A stretch of 64,000 bases of DNA. Source: Serratia ureilytica (GTDB lineage Bacteria; Pseudomonadota; Gammaproteobacteria; Enterobacterales; Enterobacteriaceae). Below the pieces are notes generated by a model. It made no database searches, was not told the origin of the DNA, and was given only the letters and a program-made list of their open reading frames with translations. The DNA lies in NCBI RefSeq assembly GCF_013375155.1, contig NZ_JABXOF010000009.1, positions 227,468 through 291,467 on the forward strand, read 5' to 3'. A program made the position numbers and the translations under genes. Each line of letters starts with the position of its first letter. The first letter of the stretch is position 1. Positions 1 to 10,747 of the stretch are shown one piece after another.

Positions 1-774
1 CAGATAGTCGCCGAGCTCCAGCCGCTCATGCGGCGCCGGCACCATCAACATCTCGCCGCGTTTGAGGCGCGAACAGACGATCGCTTCACCGTTGAGCAGC
101 GGTACGCTTTTGATCGCCATGCCCTGCAGATTGGGGTTACGCACCGCCACGTTCATGGCGTGCAACAGCTCGCGCTGATTACCCAGGCTGCTTTCAAACG
201 CCTGCGCCTCGCGCTCGATGTTGATGCGAAAAACCAATCGGATCAGCCACATCACCAGCAGGATGCCGCAAATGCCGAACGGATAGGCCATGGCGTAACC
301 CATGCCCATGCCGTCCACCAATGCCGGATCGGAACCGAGATCGGTCAGGATTTGCTGACCGGCGCCCAGCGCCGGCGTGTTGGTGACCGCGCCGGAGAAC
401 ACGCCGAGGATGATCGGCAGCGGCACGTCGAACAGCTTGTGCACCGCCGCCGCCACTGCGCCGCCGGTCAGCACCAGCAGCACCGCGAAGGCGTTGAGCC
501 GCAGACCGGAGACGCGCAGCGAAGAGAAGAAGCCGGGGCCAACCTGAATGCCGATGGTGTAAACGAACAGGATCAGGCCAAACTCCTGGATGAAGTGCAG
601 CATGTCCCCGTTCAGGCTGATTTGCCCGCTCTGGGCGAAGTGGCCGACCAGGATGCCGCCGAACAGCACGCCGCCAATCCCCAGCCCGACACCGTACAAC
701 TTCCAGTTCCCCATCCACAGCCCAATGACGGCCGCCAACGCCAACATGCTGACGGTCAGGGCGATATCGCTCAT
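1..774 (-). CDS. yidE: YidE/AspT-type membrane transporter, N-terminal part (cut by window edge)
   Basis: The N-terminal 258 codons of a hydrophobic protein starting [10 protein letters not shown] at 774; the rest lies beyond the left edge. The first ~170 residues form several membrane segments with Gly-rich stretches typical of the AspT/YidE family (Asp-Al_Ex domain), including the conserved [14 protein letters not shown] region. The last ~60 visible residues ([21 protein letters not shown]) look like the start of a cytoplasmic RCK/TrkA-C regulatory domain, as in E. coli YidE. The substrate of YidE is not established; the family includes an aspartate:alanine exchanger. It lies just downstream of ibpBA on the same strand, as in E. 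coli. The identity is firm, the function open. Confidence 0.9.
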   Translation of the reverse strand, partial: MSDIALTVSMLALAAVIGLWMGNWKLYGVGLGIGGVLFGGILVGHFAQSGQISLNGDMLHFIQEFGLILFVYTIGIQVGPGFFSSLRVSGLRLNAFAVLLVLTGGAVAAAVHKLFDVPLPIILGVFSGAVTNTPALGAGQQILTDLGSDPALVDGMGMGYAMAYPFGICGILLVMWLIRLVFRINIEREAQAFESSLGNQRELLHAMNVAVRNPNLQGMAIKSVPLLNGEAIVCSRLKRGEMLMVPAPHERLELGDYL

Positions 775-941
775 AGGTCACATCCTTGCCAAAGTTGAAC
801 ATGGGATTTGCGGATATAGACACACAATTAACAAGGATTATGGCATCGGGCAGACGGGGGGACTGTGGCGTGCGCCACATAACGCAACGGGGGAGATCCG
901 TCTGGATCTCCCCCGCATGATGATGACCGTTTTTCAGTCGG

Positions 942-1370
942 TTATTTGGCTTCCAGCTCCGGCGTCGCGCCGATGGCGATGCGCTGAGGCTGCAAGGCTT
1001 CCGGAACCTGACGCACCAGATCGATGTGCAACAGGCCATTTTCAAATTTGGCCTCGGACACCTGCAGGTGTTCCGCCAGAGTGAAGGTCAGCTGGAACTC
1101 TTTGCACACCAGCCCCTGATGCAGGTACTCGACCTGTTTTTCCGGCGGCGTGGGTTTACCGCTGACGGTCAGCCGCGGCCCTTCCACTTCGATATTCAGT
1201 TCGCTCTGCCGGAAACCGGCCAGCGCCAGAGAAATGCGGTAGTGATTGTCATCGCTTTTCTCGATATTATACGGCGGGAACCCCTGGGGTTCCTGGCCCC
1301 CCATGGAACTGGCCAGTTTATCAAAACCAATCCATTGACGCAGAAGCGGGGATAGATCGTAATTACGCAT
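942..1370 (-). CDS. ibpB: small heat-shock protein IbpB
   Basis: A 142-residue Hsp20 protein, the length of E. coli IbpB. It starts [12 protein letters not shown] and has an alpha-crystallin domain in the middle ([21 protein letters not shown]) and the C-terminal I-x-I anchor (RIAIG) used for oligomer assembly. IbpB works with IbpA as an ATP-independent holdase that coats aggregates for DnaK/ClpB. The start at 1370 is preferred over an in-frame upstream codon because it matches the family N-terminus and has an AGGAG ribosome-binding site at 1379-1383. It follows ibpA in the same transcript after a 106-base spacer that carries its own thermometer-like leader. Confidence 0.95.
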   Translation of the reverse strand: MRNYDLSPLLRQWIGFDKLASSMGGQEPQGFPPYNIEKSDDNHYRISLALAGFRQSELNIEVEGPRLTVSGKPTPPEKQVEYLHQGLVCKEFQLTFTLAEHLQVSEAKFENGLLHIDLVRQVPEALQPQRIAIGATPELEAK

Positions 1371-1400
1371 AGGAACAACTCCTTTCATTAAGCGAGATGT
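1371..1400 (-). promoter_or_regulatory. ROSE-like RNA thermometer in the ibpB leader
   Basis: Read on the minus strand, the bases just before ibpB contain TCGCT (1391-1395), a match to the ROSE U(U/C)GCU core, a short spacer, and the AGGAG ribosome-binding site (1379-1383). In ROSE elements this core pairs with the Shine-Dalgarno sequence at low temperature and opens on heating. A separate ibpB thermometer is known in E. coli. The pairing is inferred by eye and no folding was run. Confidence 0.55.
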
Positions 1401-1476
1401 GTTTATTCAGCCCCCTGACGGCAGGCGGATTATTACTGCATATTTGCCGACAGCGTTCCTGCCGGCGAAAACGGAA

Positions 1477-1890
1477 TTATTTAATTTCGATACGGCGCGG
1501 TTTTAATGTTTCCGGCACGATGCGCTGCATATCGATATACAGCAGACCGTTCTCCAGTTTGGCGCCTTTAATTTGAATATGTTCGGCCAGCTGGAATTTA
1601 CGCTCGAAATTACGCTCAGCGATGCCCTGATATAAATAGGTTTTTTCTGCCGGTTCGTTATTGTGCGCACCGCGCACGATCAGCAGATTATCTTGCGTGG
1701 TGATCTCCAGCTCCTGCTCGGCAAACCCGGCTACCGCAATGGCGATGCGATAATGATTTTCGTCCACCAGCTCGACATTATAAGGGGGATAACCGCCGTT
1801 GCCCTGGCTCTGGCCGGCCTCCAGCGCGTTGAACAGGCGATCGAAACCAATGGCGGAACGGTATAGCGGAGAAAGATCGAAATTACGCAT
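1477..1890 (-). CDS. ibpA: small heat-shock protein IbpA
   Basis: A 137-residue Hsp20-family protein beginning [20 protein letters not shown], identical in length to E. coli IbpA. The alpha-crystallin core runs through about residues 30-120 and the C-terminal I-x-I motif is present (RIEIK). IbpA binds unfolding proteins and, with IbpB, keeps aggregates accessible to the DnaK-ClpB disaggregase. It is first in the ibpA-ibpB transcript, whose upstream DNA has a clear sigma-32 promoter and whose leader has a ROSE-type thermometer, so both transcription and translation should respond to heat. Confidence 0.97.
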   Translation of the reverse strand: MRNFDLSPLYRSAIGFDRLFNALEAGQSQGNGGYPPYNVELVDENHYRIAIAVAGFAEQELEITTQDNLLIVRGAHNNEPAEKTYLYQGIAERNFERKFQLAEHIQIKGAKLENGLLYIDMQRIVPETLKPRRIEIK

Positions 1891-1960
1891 AAAACAGCCT
1901 CCTAAGGCACTTCAGCGAGGTTGAAATAAATACGCCTTCCATTCTGGACAGGCTAATTAA
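1891..1960 (-). promoter_or_regulatory. ROSE-type RNA thermometer in the ibpA leader
   Basis: On the minus strand the last bases before the ibpA start contain CCTCGCTG (1913-1920) about ten bases upstream of an AGGAGG ribosome-binding site (1898-1903). The TCGCT inside it fits the ROSE U(U/C)GCU core, which pairs with AGGA and includes a bulged or non-canonical G. Enterobacterial ibpA leaders are established ROSE thermometers. The 5' extent given here is approximate. Confidence 0.7.
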
Positions 1961-2004
1961 GCCAGAATTCCCTTACGGCAAATTCTCAATCCGGCTCTGA
2001 TGAT

Positions 2005-2033
2005 AAAATGGGGGTTGATTTCATCAATTCAAC
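2005..2033 (-). promoter_or_regulatory. sigma-32 (heat-shock) promoter of ibpAB
   Basis: Minus-strand GTTGAAT (2027-2033), 13-14 bases, then CCCCATTTT (2005-2013): a close match to the sigma-32 consensus CTTGAAA-N13-17-CCCCATNT. It lies about 115 bases upstream of ibpA, leaving room for the thermometer leader. Confidence 0.85.
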
Positions 2034-2199
2034 GGGCGAGGATCAAAAAAAGCGCTTTTCGGTTAGGTGAAAGTTTTTTTACCACTTACACTAAAGTGAG
2101 AGAGCCGCCACAGAGCGGGATTTTGCTTCTTTTAAAGCAGCAACAGGATGTTATAAATCAGCTTAATTTAGGGGCACAGCAACCCTGCAGGATGGATTA

Positions 2200-2547
2200 A
2201 TGACGACGATGAAAGCGATAGCGACGGGCTGCATGTTGTTGGCGACCAGCGGTTGCTCCAGCGTGATGAGCCATACCGGCCCGAATCAGGGTTACTATCC
2301 CGGCACCCGCGCCAGCGTGGACATGCTGAAGGACGACAACACCAGCTGGGCGATGATGCCGCTGGTGGCGCTGGATCTGCCGTTCTCCGCAGTGATGGAT
2401 ACCGTGCTGCTGCCTTACGACTATCTGCGTTCAGGCAATGACGCCACCGCAGACTCGCCAAAAGCGCGCATCCTGCGCAGCGAGCAGCAGAATCTGGCGG
2501 CAACCGGCAACCCCGGCGAGGGCAACGACAGCACCGCCACACACTAA
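2200..2547 (+). CDS. yidQ: YidQ/YceK-family small lipoprotein
   Basis: A 115-residue protein with a short hydrophobic leader ending at Cys19 (LLATSGC), consistent with a lipoprotein signal, followed by the YceK/YidQ features VMSHTGPNQGYYPGTR and DLPFSAVMDTVLLPYD. It is probably an envelope lipoprotein; no biochemical role is known for YidQ. It has an AGGA ribosome-binding site before 2200; a second in-frame ATG at 2209 is possible. It is divergent from ibpA and convergent with yidR, exactly as in E. coli, which supports the name. The C-terminal 25 residues are polar and probably disordered. Confidence 0.88.
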   Translation: MTTMKAIATGCMLLATSGCSSVMSHTGPNQGYYPGTRASVDMLKDDNTSWAMMPLVALDLPFSAVMDTVLLPYDYLRSGNDATADSPKARILRSEQQNLAATGNPGEGNDSTATH

Positions 2548-2558
2548 TCACGCACGCA

Positions 2559-2577
2559 GCGGGCCATCAGGCCCGCC
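2559..2577. terminator. hairpin between convergent yidQ and yidR
   Basis: GCGGGCC (2559-2565), ATCA, GGCCCGC (2570-2576): a perfect 7-bp stem with a 4-base loop sitting between the two convergent stop codons. There is no clear T run, so it may be a weak or shared terminator. Confidence 0.5.
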
Positions 2578-3858
2578 TTACGCCTCAACCACAAAGATCT
2601 GGTTGAATCCGGCAATCTCGCGCATAAATGCCACTTTCTTGCCATCCGGCGAAAACACCACGGCATCCCCCGACGGCGGCTGCACGCTGCGCTGCGTTAA
2701 ACGCTGCAGGCGGCCGCTGGCGACCTCACACAGCATCACGCTGTTGTCACACACCAGGGCTATCGTCCCGCCCTGCGGGTGCCAGCTGAACGCCGACTGG
2801 ATGTCATGCTCGCCGCGGCTGACCTGGCGCGGCTCACCGCCGTTCGGCGACACCGTCCACAGTTGCACCACGCCGCCGTCATCCTTCATCAGAAAAGCTA
2901 TCTGGCTGCCGTCCGGCGAGCTGCGCAGCCAATGGCGCGGCGCACCGACCACGCCCGGAAAACGGCGTTCACCGGTAAAGGTCACCCGCCGCTGCCTGAC
3001 GCCAAGCGGCGGCGCCGGCAGCTCGCTTTCCGTCCCCTGCAGCGGCACCGCGCCGGCCCTGGCGTAGTCGGCGTCGCTCTCCGGCAGATCGACGATAAAC
3101 ACCTCCGGCAGTTTCTCGCCGGCGGCGGAAAGCGTATCGCCGATGAACGCCAGCGCCCAGCGCTGTCGGCTGCCGTCGGCCTTACGGTAGCCTTCGCGGC
3201 CAATCCAGCCTTCTTCGTAGGCGCGATTGATCTGATCGCTGCCCGGCTGCGGCTGCGGCACGGTCTCGCTAACCAGCACGCAATAGTGGCTGCCGTCATA
3301 TTCACGGGGATGCTGTTTCGGCGGATTGACCCCGTGCAGCGGCACAGCCACGCCGACGTTGCGCAGATCGCGCGCCGGATCGCATTCATGCATCACGTGA
3401 TCGTTGTAGGTAAAGCTGAGGCGGCTGCCGTCCGGGCTGAAAACGTGCACATGGCTGCCGCCGCGCAGCGCGCCGGGCGTGTAGGGCGCCGTGATATCCA
3501 GCGCGTCGAGGGTAATGGCCAACTCGCGATCCGGTTCGCTGACGATCACCCCGCGGCGGTGATGAAAATCATACTGCCAGGCGCTGTCCGGGTGTTCCGG
3601 GCCGTGGATGAAGACGTAACGCGCCGGCGCATCGGGGCTGACCGTGACCACGCCGACGTGTGCGCCGTGCTGGGCGCGATAAACCACTTCCACCGCGCCG
3701 CTGGCGACGTTAACCCGCTCGATGCTCAGGCCGGTGAAAGAGGCGCCGCGCGGGCGCACGTCATAAGCCAGCCATTGGCTGTCCGGCGTCCAGACGTTGA
3801 TATTGGTTAACTGATGCCCGCGTGGGTCGAAAGTCAGTTGTTTTTCCCGATGGCTCAT
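2578..3858 (-). CDS. yidR: YidR-type DUF3748 beta-propeller protein
   Basis: A 426-residue protein starting MSHREKQLTFDPRGHQLTN. It has repeated TolB/WD40-like blades (SPDGSRLSFTYNDH, SSPDGSQIAFLMKDD, SPDGKKVAFMRE), so a beta-propeller fold is expected. E. coli YidR is of similar length and position; its function is unknown. The 3858 start is chosen over an upstream in-frame codon because AGGAG lies 7 bases before it. No signal peptide is seen, so the protein is probably cytoplasmic. Propellers of this kind often act as hydrolases or binding scaffolds, but no catalytic residues could be assigned. Confidence 0.85.
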   Translation of the reverse strand: MSHREKQLTFDPRGHQLTNINVWTPDSQWLAYDVRPRGASFTGLSIERVNVASGAVEVVYRAQHGAHVGVVTVSPDAPARYVFIHGPEHPDSAWQYDFHHRRGVIVSEPDRELAITLDALDITAPYTPGALRGGSHVHVFSPDGSRLSFTYNDHVMHECDPARDLRNVGVAVPLHGVNPPKQHPREYDGSHYCVLVSETVPQPQPGSDQINRAYEEGWIGREGYRKADGSRQRWALAFIGDTLSAAGEKLPEVFIVDLPESDADYARAGAVPLQGTESELPAPPLGVRQRRVTFTGERRFPGVVGAPRHWLRSSPDGSQIAFLMKDDGGVVQLWTVSPNGGEPRQVSRGEHDIQSAFSWHPQGGTIALVCDNSVMLCEVASGRLQRLTQRSVQPPSGDAVVFSPDGKKVAFMREIAGFNQIFVVEA

Positions 3859-4320
3859 GGCGGCTCTCCTGCGCATGCTGGCACTGAACGGCCATCTTAC
3901 CGGATCGGCAGCCGCGTTTCATATGGCCGGCGAGGACGAGCCGGGGGCTTTCCCGCGTCGAAATGTCCATGAGACTTATCCGTTAAGCCTATCGACGACG
4001 CCGGCAGGAAATAAACGCCCGGCTAGCCGGCCACATTCCTGATGGGGAAACTCAACGACGCCCAAACGGTATAAGTAAAGGAAGCGAGCATTATTTTATT
4101 GATTATCCTTCTCCTCATTAAATACGCCCACAGCGGCACCTTACTTAACGCAAATAAATAAAAAATTGTGCCGCTAAACGCCCAGTAATGTTTATTTTCA
4201 CCGCATACGCGATGCCGTACCCCCGCCATTTCCGCTTTCTGGCCGGGTTGCCCGACGGGGTTTACAATCCATACAAAAAAGTACAAACTGGATTTTAAGT
4301 CTAAAAAATCCGGAGCCGGT
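3859..4320. other. 462-base intergenic stretch with an AT-rich core
   Basis: Between yidR and the dehydratase gene. Bases about 4050-4200 are clearly AT-richer than the surroundings. No tRNA, terminator or convincing promoter was recognised; the only coding candidate is the weak minus-strand ORF listed separately. Confidence 0.5.
4023..4229 (-). CDS. possible small membrane protein (weak)
   Basis: An ORF of 68 codons from ATG 4229 (MAGVRHRVCGENKHYW). It would contain two hydrophobic stretches (YWAFSGTIFYLFAL and IMLASFTYTVWASLSFP) split by a basic loop (LMRRRIINK), a plausible two-segment membrane hairpin. Only a weak purine-rich sequence (AAAGCGGA) precedes the start, and hydrophobic ORFs arise by chance in AT-rich DNA. 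It resembles no family known to me. It is recorded because the 462-base gap has no other explanation. Confidence 0.2.
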   Translation of the reverse strand: MAGVRHRVCGENKHYWAFSGTIFYLFALSKVPLWAYLMRRRIINKIMLASFTYTVWASLSFPIRNVAG

Positions 4321-5289
4321 ATGAACCCCCTTTTCGATGCCATTGTTTCTGCCCATCAGCAACTGCGCCCTCAGGTGCGAGTCACGCCATTGGAGCGCAG
4401 CGTGCTGCTTTCTCAGCAATTGGGTTGCGAGCTGTATTTGAAATGCGATCACCTGCAGCACACCGGTTCCTTTAAATTTCGCGGCGCCAGCAACAAGCTG
4501 CGGCTGCTGGATAACGAGCAACGCCGGCGCGGCGTGATCGCCGCCTCTACCGGCAACCACGGTCAGGCCGTCGCTTTGGCGGGGCAACTGATGGGCGTTG
4601 GCGTCACGGTTTATGCGCCGGAGACGGCGGCGAGCATCAAGCTCGACACCATTCGCGCGTTGGGCGGCACCGTGGAATTGGTGCCGGGCGATGCGCTGAA
4701 CGCCGAACTGGCGGGGGAACAGGCCGCACGCGAACAGGGGAAAACCTATATCTCGCCGTATAACGACGAGCAGGTGATCGCCGGCCAGGGCACCTGCGGC
4801 ATGGAGCTGGTTGAACAGCTCACCGATCTGGACGCCGTGTTCGTGGCGGTCGGCGGCGGGGGTTATATCGCCGGCATCGGCACCGTTCTGCGGCAACTGT
4901 CGCCGAACACGCAGCTTATCGCCTGCTGGCCGGAAAACGCCACCAGCCTGTACAGCGCGCTGGAAGCGGGCCATATCTTCCCGGTGGAAGAGCAAGAAAC
5001 CCTGTCCGACGGCACCGCCGGCGGCGTCGAGCCGGGCGCCGTGACCTTTCCGCTGTGCCAACAGCTGATCGACCGCAAAGTGCTGGTCAGCGAGGCGGAG
5101 ATTAAACACGCGATGCGCCGGATAGCCGCCAGCGATCGCTGGATTATCGAAGGCGCGGCCGGCGTGGCGCTGGCGGCGGCGATCAAACTGGCGCCGGAAT
5201 ACCAGGGTAAAAAGGTGGCGGTGGTGCTGTGCGGCAAGAACATCGTGCTGGAGAAATACCTCAAGGCCATCGCCGATGCACATCCTTAA
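4321..5289 (+). CDS. threonine/serine dehydratase-like PLP enzyme (EutB-like)
   Basis: A 322-residue fold-type II PLP enzyme of the threonine dehydratase/serine racemase group. Visible are the Schiff-base lysine in SFKFRGA (about residue 54), the substrate loop STGNHGQ (about 79-85) and the Gly-rich phosphate-binding loop AVGGGGYIAGIG. There is no C-terminal ACT domain, so it is unlike biosynthetic IlvA. It overlaps the start of the next gene, an ornithine cyclodeaminase homologue, by 14 bases, so the two are translationally coupled. Such pairs are known as EutB-EutC in ectoine catabolism, but no other ectoine genes are present here; the true substrate is open. Confidence 0.8.
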   Translation: MNPLFDAIVSAHQQLRPQVRVTPLERSVLLSQQLGCELYLKCDHLQHTGSFKFRGASNKLRLLDNEQRRRGVIAASTGNHGQAVALAGQLMGVGVTVYAPETAASIKLDTIRALGGTVELVPGDALNAELAGEQAAREQGKTYISPYNDEQVIAGQGTCGMELVEQLTDLDAVFVAVGGGGYIAGIGTVLRQLSPNTQLIACWPENATSLYSALEAGHIFPVEEQETLSDGTAGGVEPGAVTFPLCQQLIDRKVLVSEAEIKHAMRRIAASDRWIIEGAAGVALAAAIKLAPEYQGKKVAVVLCGKNIVLEKYLKAIADAHP

Positions 5290-6217
5290 TCGGCAGCAAA
5301 TCCTCGCCGCGTTCGATGCCGAGACCATAACGCCGCTGCTGAAGCAGGGTTTTATCGCCTACTCGCAACAGCGGGTGCAACAGCCGCCGGTGCAGCATTT
5401 CCTGTTCGAGCGGGCCGACGGCGACTGCTGCATCAAGTCCGCCTGGTTGGAAGGCGACGAACTGTTCGTGGTCAAGATCTCTACCGGTTTCTATCGCAAT
5501 GCCGAACACGGCCTGCCGAGCAATCAGGGGCTGATGATGGCGTTCTCCGCCCAAACCGGCGAGCCGCAGGCGCTGCTGCAAGATGAAGGTTGGCTGACCG
5601 CGCTGCGCACCGCCCTGGCCGGCCGCATCGTCGCCGAGCTGTGCGCGCCGCCGCATATCCAGGCGATCGGCATTGTCGGCACGGGCCTGCAGGCGCGGCT
5701 GCAGCTGCAATGCCTGAAACCGGTGACCGATTGCCGCGAGGTGTGGGTGTGGGGGCGAGACGAACAGGCGCTGGCGGCGTATCGGCGCGATACCGAAGCC
5801 GAGGGTTTTCGGGTGCGGGTTACGCAGAATGCGGCGGAACTGGCGGCGCACTGTCAGCTGATCGTGACCACCACGCCCAGCCGCGAACCGATATTGCAGG
5901 CGGCGGATATTCGGCCCGGTACGCACATCACCGCCGTGGGCGCCGACACGCCCGGCAAGCAGGAACTGGCGACCGAGCTGGTGGCCCGCGCAGACGCGCT
6001 GCTGGTCGATGCGCTGACGCAGTGTGCGGACTATGGCGAGATCGCGACGGCTTATCGGCAAAATAGGCTGATTTCAACGCCAATCGTCGAAATTGGCGCC
6101 GTCTTGGCGCAGGGAGGGCGGGTACGACGCGAGCCGCAGCACATCACCATCGCCGATCTCACCGGCTTGGCGATTCAGGATCTGCAGATCGCCAAAGGGG
6201 TGTTGGCGAAAGTATAA
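5276..6217 (+). CDS. ornithine cyclodeaminase/mu-crystallin family enzyme (EutC-like)
   Basis: A 313-residue NAD(P)-dependent enzyme of the OCD/mu-crystallin family. The Rossmann motif GIVGTGLQARLQL lies near residue 140, after an N-terminal substrate/dimerisation half that contains KSAWLEGDELFVVKIS. Family members include ornithine cyclodeaminase, ketimine reductase, alanine dehydrogenase and EutC of ectoine breakdown. The start overlaps the upstream dehydratase by 14 bases, so the two products probably act in sequence: the dehydratase makes an imine or keto product and this enzyme reduces or cyclises it. That coupling is inference. A GC hairpin follows the stop and yidA is convergent. Confidence 0.8.
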   Translation: MHILNRQQILAAFDAETITPLLKQGFIAYSQQRVQQPPVQHFLFERADGDCCIKSAWLEGDELFVVKISTGFYRNAEHGLPSNQGLMMAFSAQTGEPQALLQDEGWLTALRTALAGRIVAELCAPPHIQAIGIVGTGLQARLQLQCLKPVTDCREVWVWGRDEQALAAYRRDTEAEGFRVRVTQNAAELAAHCQLIVTTTPSREPILQAADIRPGTHITAVGADTPGKQELATELVARADALLVDALTQCADYGEIATAYRQNRLISTPIVEIGAVLAQGGRVRREPQHITIADLTGLAIQDLQIAKGVLAKV

Positions 6218-6218
6218 A

Positions 6219-6236
6219 GGGGCGCCGCAGCGCCCC
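6219..6236. terminator. GC hairpin between convergent OCD-family gene and yidA
   Basis: GGGGCGC (6219-6225), CGCA, GCGCCCC (6230-6236), a perfect 7-bp stem between two convergent stop codons. It lacks a T tract. Similar GGGGCGC hairpins recur at 28161 and 32703. Confidence 0.5.
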
Positions 6237-6242
6237 GCGTTA

Positions 6243-7058
6243 TCAGGCGTTGAGCACGAACTTCTCGATAGCGCGCGCCACGCCGTCTTCGGTATTGGCG
6301 CTGGTGACAAACTGCGCCACCGCTTTCAGCTCGGGAATGGCATTGCCCATCGCCACGCCGACGCCGGCATATTCGATCATCGCCGTATCGTTGGCCTGAT
6401 CCCCCAGCGTCATGATGTTCTCCCGCGCCACGCCGAGATGCTCGGCCAGCATTCTCACCCCGGCGCCTTTATCGACGTTTTTGTGCAGGATCTCGAGGAA
6501 ATAAGGCGCGCTTTTCAGGATGGTGTAACGCGCGCGCGTTTCCGCCGGGATGCGCGCGATGGCGCGGTCCAGCAGCTCCGGCTCGTCGATCATCATCACT
6601 TTCGGGAAACGCATCTGGCGATCCATCTCTTCCACGCTGCGGTATTTCAGCGGAATACCGGTCATTTCCGCCTCGTGTATGGTGTACTTGCCGATGTCCT
6701 TGTTCGGGGTATACAGGGTATCGAAATCAAACGCCTGGAAGTGAACGCCGAACTCGCGCGCCATCTGCTCGAAATGCAGATAATCCTCAAAGCCCAGCGT
6801 TTCTTGCAGAATGCAGGCGCCGTCGACCGCACGCAGCACCAGCGCGCCGTTATAGGTGATACAGAAATCGCCGGGGCCCTGAATGTCCAACTGGCGCAGA
6901 TAATCCTGCACGCCGACATAAGGCCGCCCGGTGGCCAGCACCACGTGTACCCCTTTGCGCCGCGCCGCCGCGATAGCCTGCTTTACCGCCGGCGTGATTT
7001 GGTGCTGCGGATCCAGCAACGTGCCGTCCATGTCGATCGCAATCAGTTCAATAGCCAT
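6243..7058 (-). CDS. yidA: HAD-family sugar phosphatase YidA
   Basis: A 271-residue Cof-type haloacid dehalogenase phosphatase. Motif I is DMDGTLL at residues 9-15, with Asp9 and Asp11 as nucleophile and acid; motif II is the ATGRP threonine; the late motifs are the lysine of DKGAGV and the acidic GDQAND. E. coli YidA (270 residues) dephosphorylates sugar phosphates such as erythrose 4-phosphate and alpha-glucose 1-phosphate. It lies downstream of gyrB on the same strand, as in E. coli, but a strong terminator separates them, so it probably has its own promoter in 7059-7129. Confidence 0.95.
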   Translation of the reverse strand: MAIELIAIDMDGTLLDPQHQITPAVKQAIAAARRKGVHVVLATGRPYVGVQDYLRQLDIQGPGDFCITYNGALVLRAVDGACILQETLGFEDYLHFEQMAREFGVHFQAFDFDTLYTPNKDIGKYTIHEAEMTGIPLKYRSVEEMDRQMRFPKVMMIDEPELLDRAIARIPAETRARYTILKSAPYFLEILHKNVDKGAGVRMLAEHLGVARENIMTLGDQANDTAMIEYAGVGVAMGNAIPELKAVAQFVTSANTEDGVARAIEKFVLNA

Positions 7059-7129
7059 TCAACGCTTCTCCCAGTGGTTTTTATTCATGCTAACGCGTTT
7101 CAGCCTCGGCTGTCAGCGCCAAAAAAGGC

Positions 7130-7165
7130 CAAAAAAAAATCCGCGCGGGTCGCCCGGCGCGGATT
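7130..7165 (-). terminator. rho-independent terminator of gyrB
   Basis: On the minus strand ATCCGCGC (7157-7164), a 10-base loop and GCGCGGAT (7139-7146) form a stem followed by nine T residues. It lies about 20 bases after the gyrB stop and closes the dnaA-dnaN-recF-gyrB block. Confidence 0.9.
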
Positions 7166-7183
7166 TTCACAGCCATTAACGCA

Positions 7184-9616
<2,433 letters not shown>

Positions 9617-10702
9617 TTAGTCCTGTGGTTGAACCTCTATTTTACCCTGTTCCACGCGGAACATCTTGCCCTTTTCACCGGCCATGTCGGTCACTTGTTC
9701 AGCGCTGACCGCGCTGACAAAAACCTGGGCCTGGGTGGCTTTCAGGCGATCGGCCAGCAACCGGCGACGGCCGGTGTCCAGCTCGGAGGCAAAATCATCA
9801 ATCAGATACAGGCAACGCCGCCCGCTCTGCCGGGTGAGAAACTCACCCTGCGCCAAGCGCAACGCGCACATCAGCAGCTTAAGCTGACCGCGCGATAACA
9901 AATCCTCTACCGGCGTGCCGTCGGCACGAATGCGAAAGTCCGCTTTATGCGGCCCCACCGCGGTATAGGTCAACGCCCTGTCGCGCTCAAACTGGCGCTC
10001 CAGCAGCTCGCCGTAGTCGCTCTCTTTGTCCCAGCCGCGCTGGAAGGAGAAGCTCAGGGCGAATTCAGGCAGAAACTGCGCGCAGGTCGCGGTGATATCC
10101 GCGGCGATCGCGTCGCTGTATTCCGCCCGCCATTCGCTGATGCGCTCCGCGAGCGGGATCAGTTCCTGATCCCAGGCGCGGATCTGCGCATAGCGACTCA
10201 CCTGGCGCAGCGCGGCATTGCGCTGCTTCAGTAACCGTTTCAGGTTGCTCCAGGCGGTGAAAAAACCGGGTTCGTTATGAAAACAGCCCCAGTCCAGGAA
10301 AGCGCGCCGGAATTTCGGCCCGCCGTTCAGCAGGGTAAAACCTTCGGGGGTGATCAGCTGCATGGGCAGCAGCTGCGCCAGCTCGGCCACCTTGTGGCCG
10401 TCGCTGCCATCGATGCGTACTTTGCTGTCACCCTGACGGCTCTTGCTCAATCCTACCGATAGCTCGCGCTCCGCGCCTTCGATGCGGCCATGCAGCACGA
10501 ACTCCGGTTGGTCGTGGCGGATCACCCGACCGGCCTGCAGACTGCGAAAGGCGCGGCCATGGCCGAGCGTATACACCGCCTCCAGCACGCTGGTCTTGCC
10601 GCTGCCGTTAGCGCCGACCAGGAAGTTGAATCCCGGCGCCAGCGCCAAATCCGCCGCCTCGATATTGCGGAAATCTTTAATCAATAAACGCGTCAGAGCC
10701 AT
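9617..10702 (-). CDS. recF: DNA gap-repair protein RecF
   Basis: A 361-residue SMC-like ATPase that loads RecA at single-strand gaps with RecO and RecR. Walker A is GANGSGKTS at about residues 30-38, the ABC-type signature is LSRGQLKLL, and Walker B is [11 protein letters not shown]. Length matches E. coli (357). It sits between dnaN (45 bases upstream) and gyrB, the standard order, and is probably co-transcribed with both. Confidence 0.98.
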   Translation of the reverse strand: MALTRLLIKDFRNIEAADLALAPGFNFLVGANGSGKTSVLEAVYTLGHGRAFRSLQAGRVIRHDQPEFVLHGRIEGAERELSVGLSKSRQGDSKVRIDGSDGHKVAELAQLLPMQLITPEGFTLLNGGPKFRRAFLDWGCFHNEPGFFTAWSNLKRLLKQRNAALRQVSRYAQIRAWDQELIPLAERISEWRAEYSDAIAADITATCAQFLPEFALSFSFQRGWDKESDYGELLERQFERDRALTYTAVGPHKADFRIRADGTPVEDLLSRGQLKLLMCALRLAQGEFLTRQSGRRCLYLIDDFASELDTGRRRLLADRLKATQAQVFVSAVSAEQVTDMAGEKGKMFRVEQGKIEVQPQD

Positions 10703-10747
10703 GCAATCTCTTTACCGATGACGGTGCTGTAATTCAAGGTAACGAGA

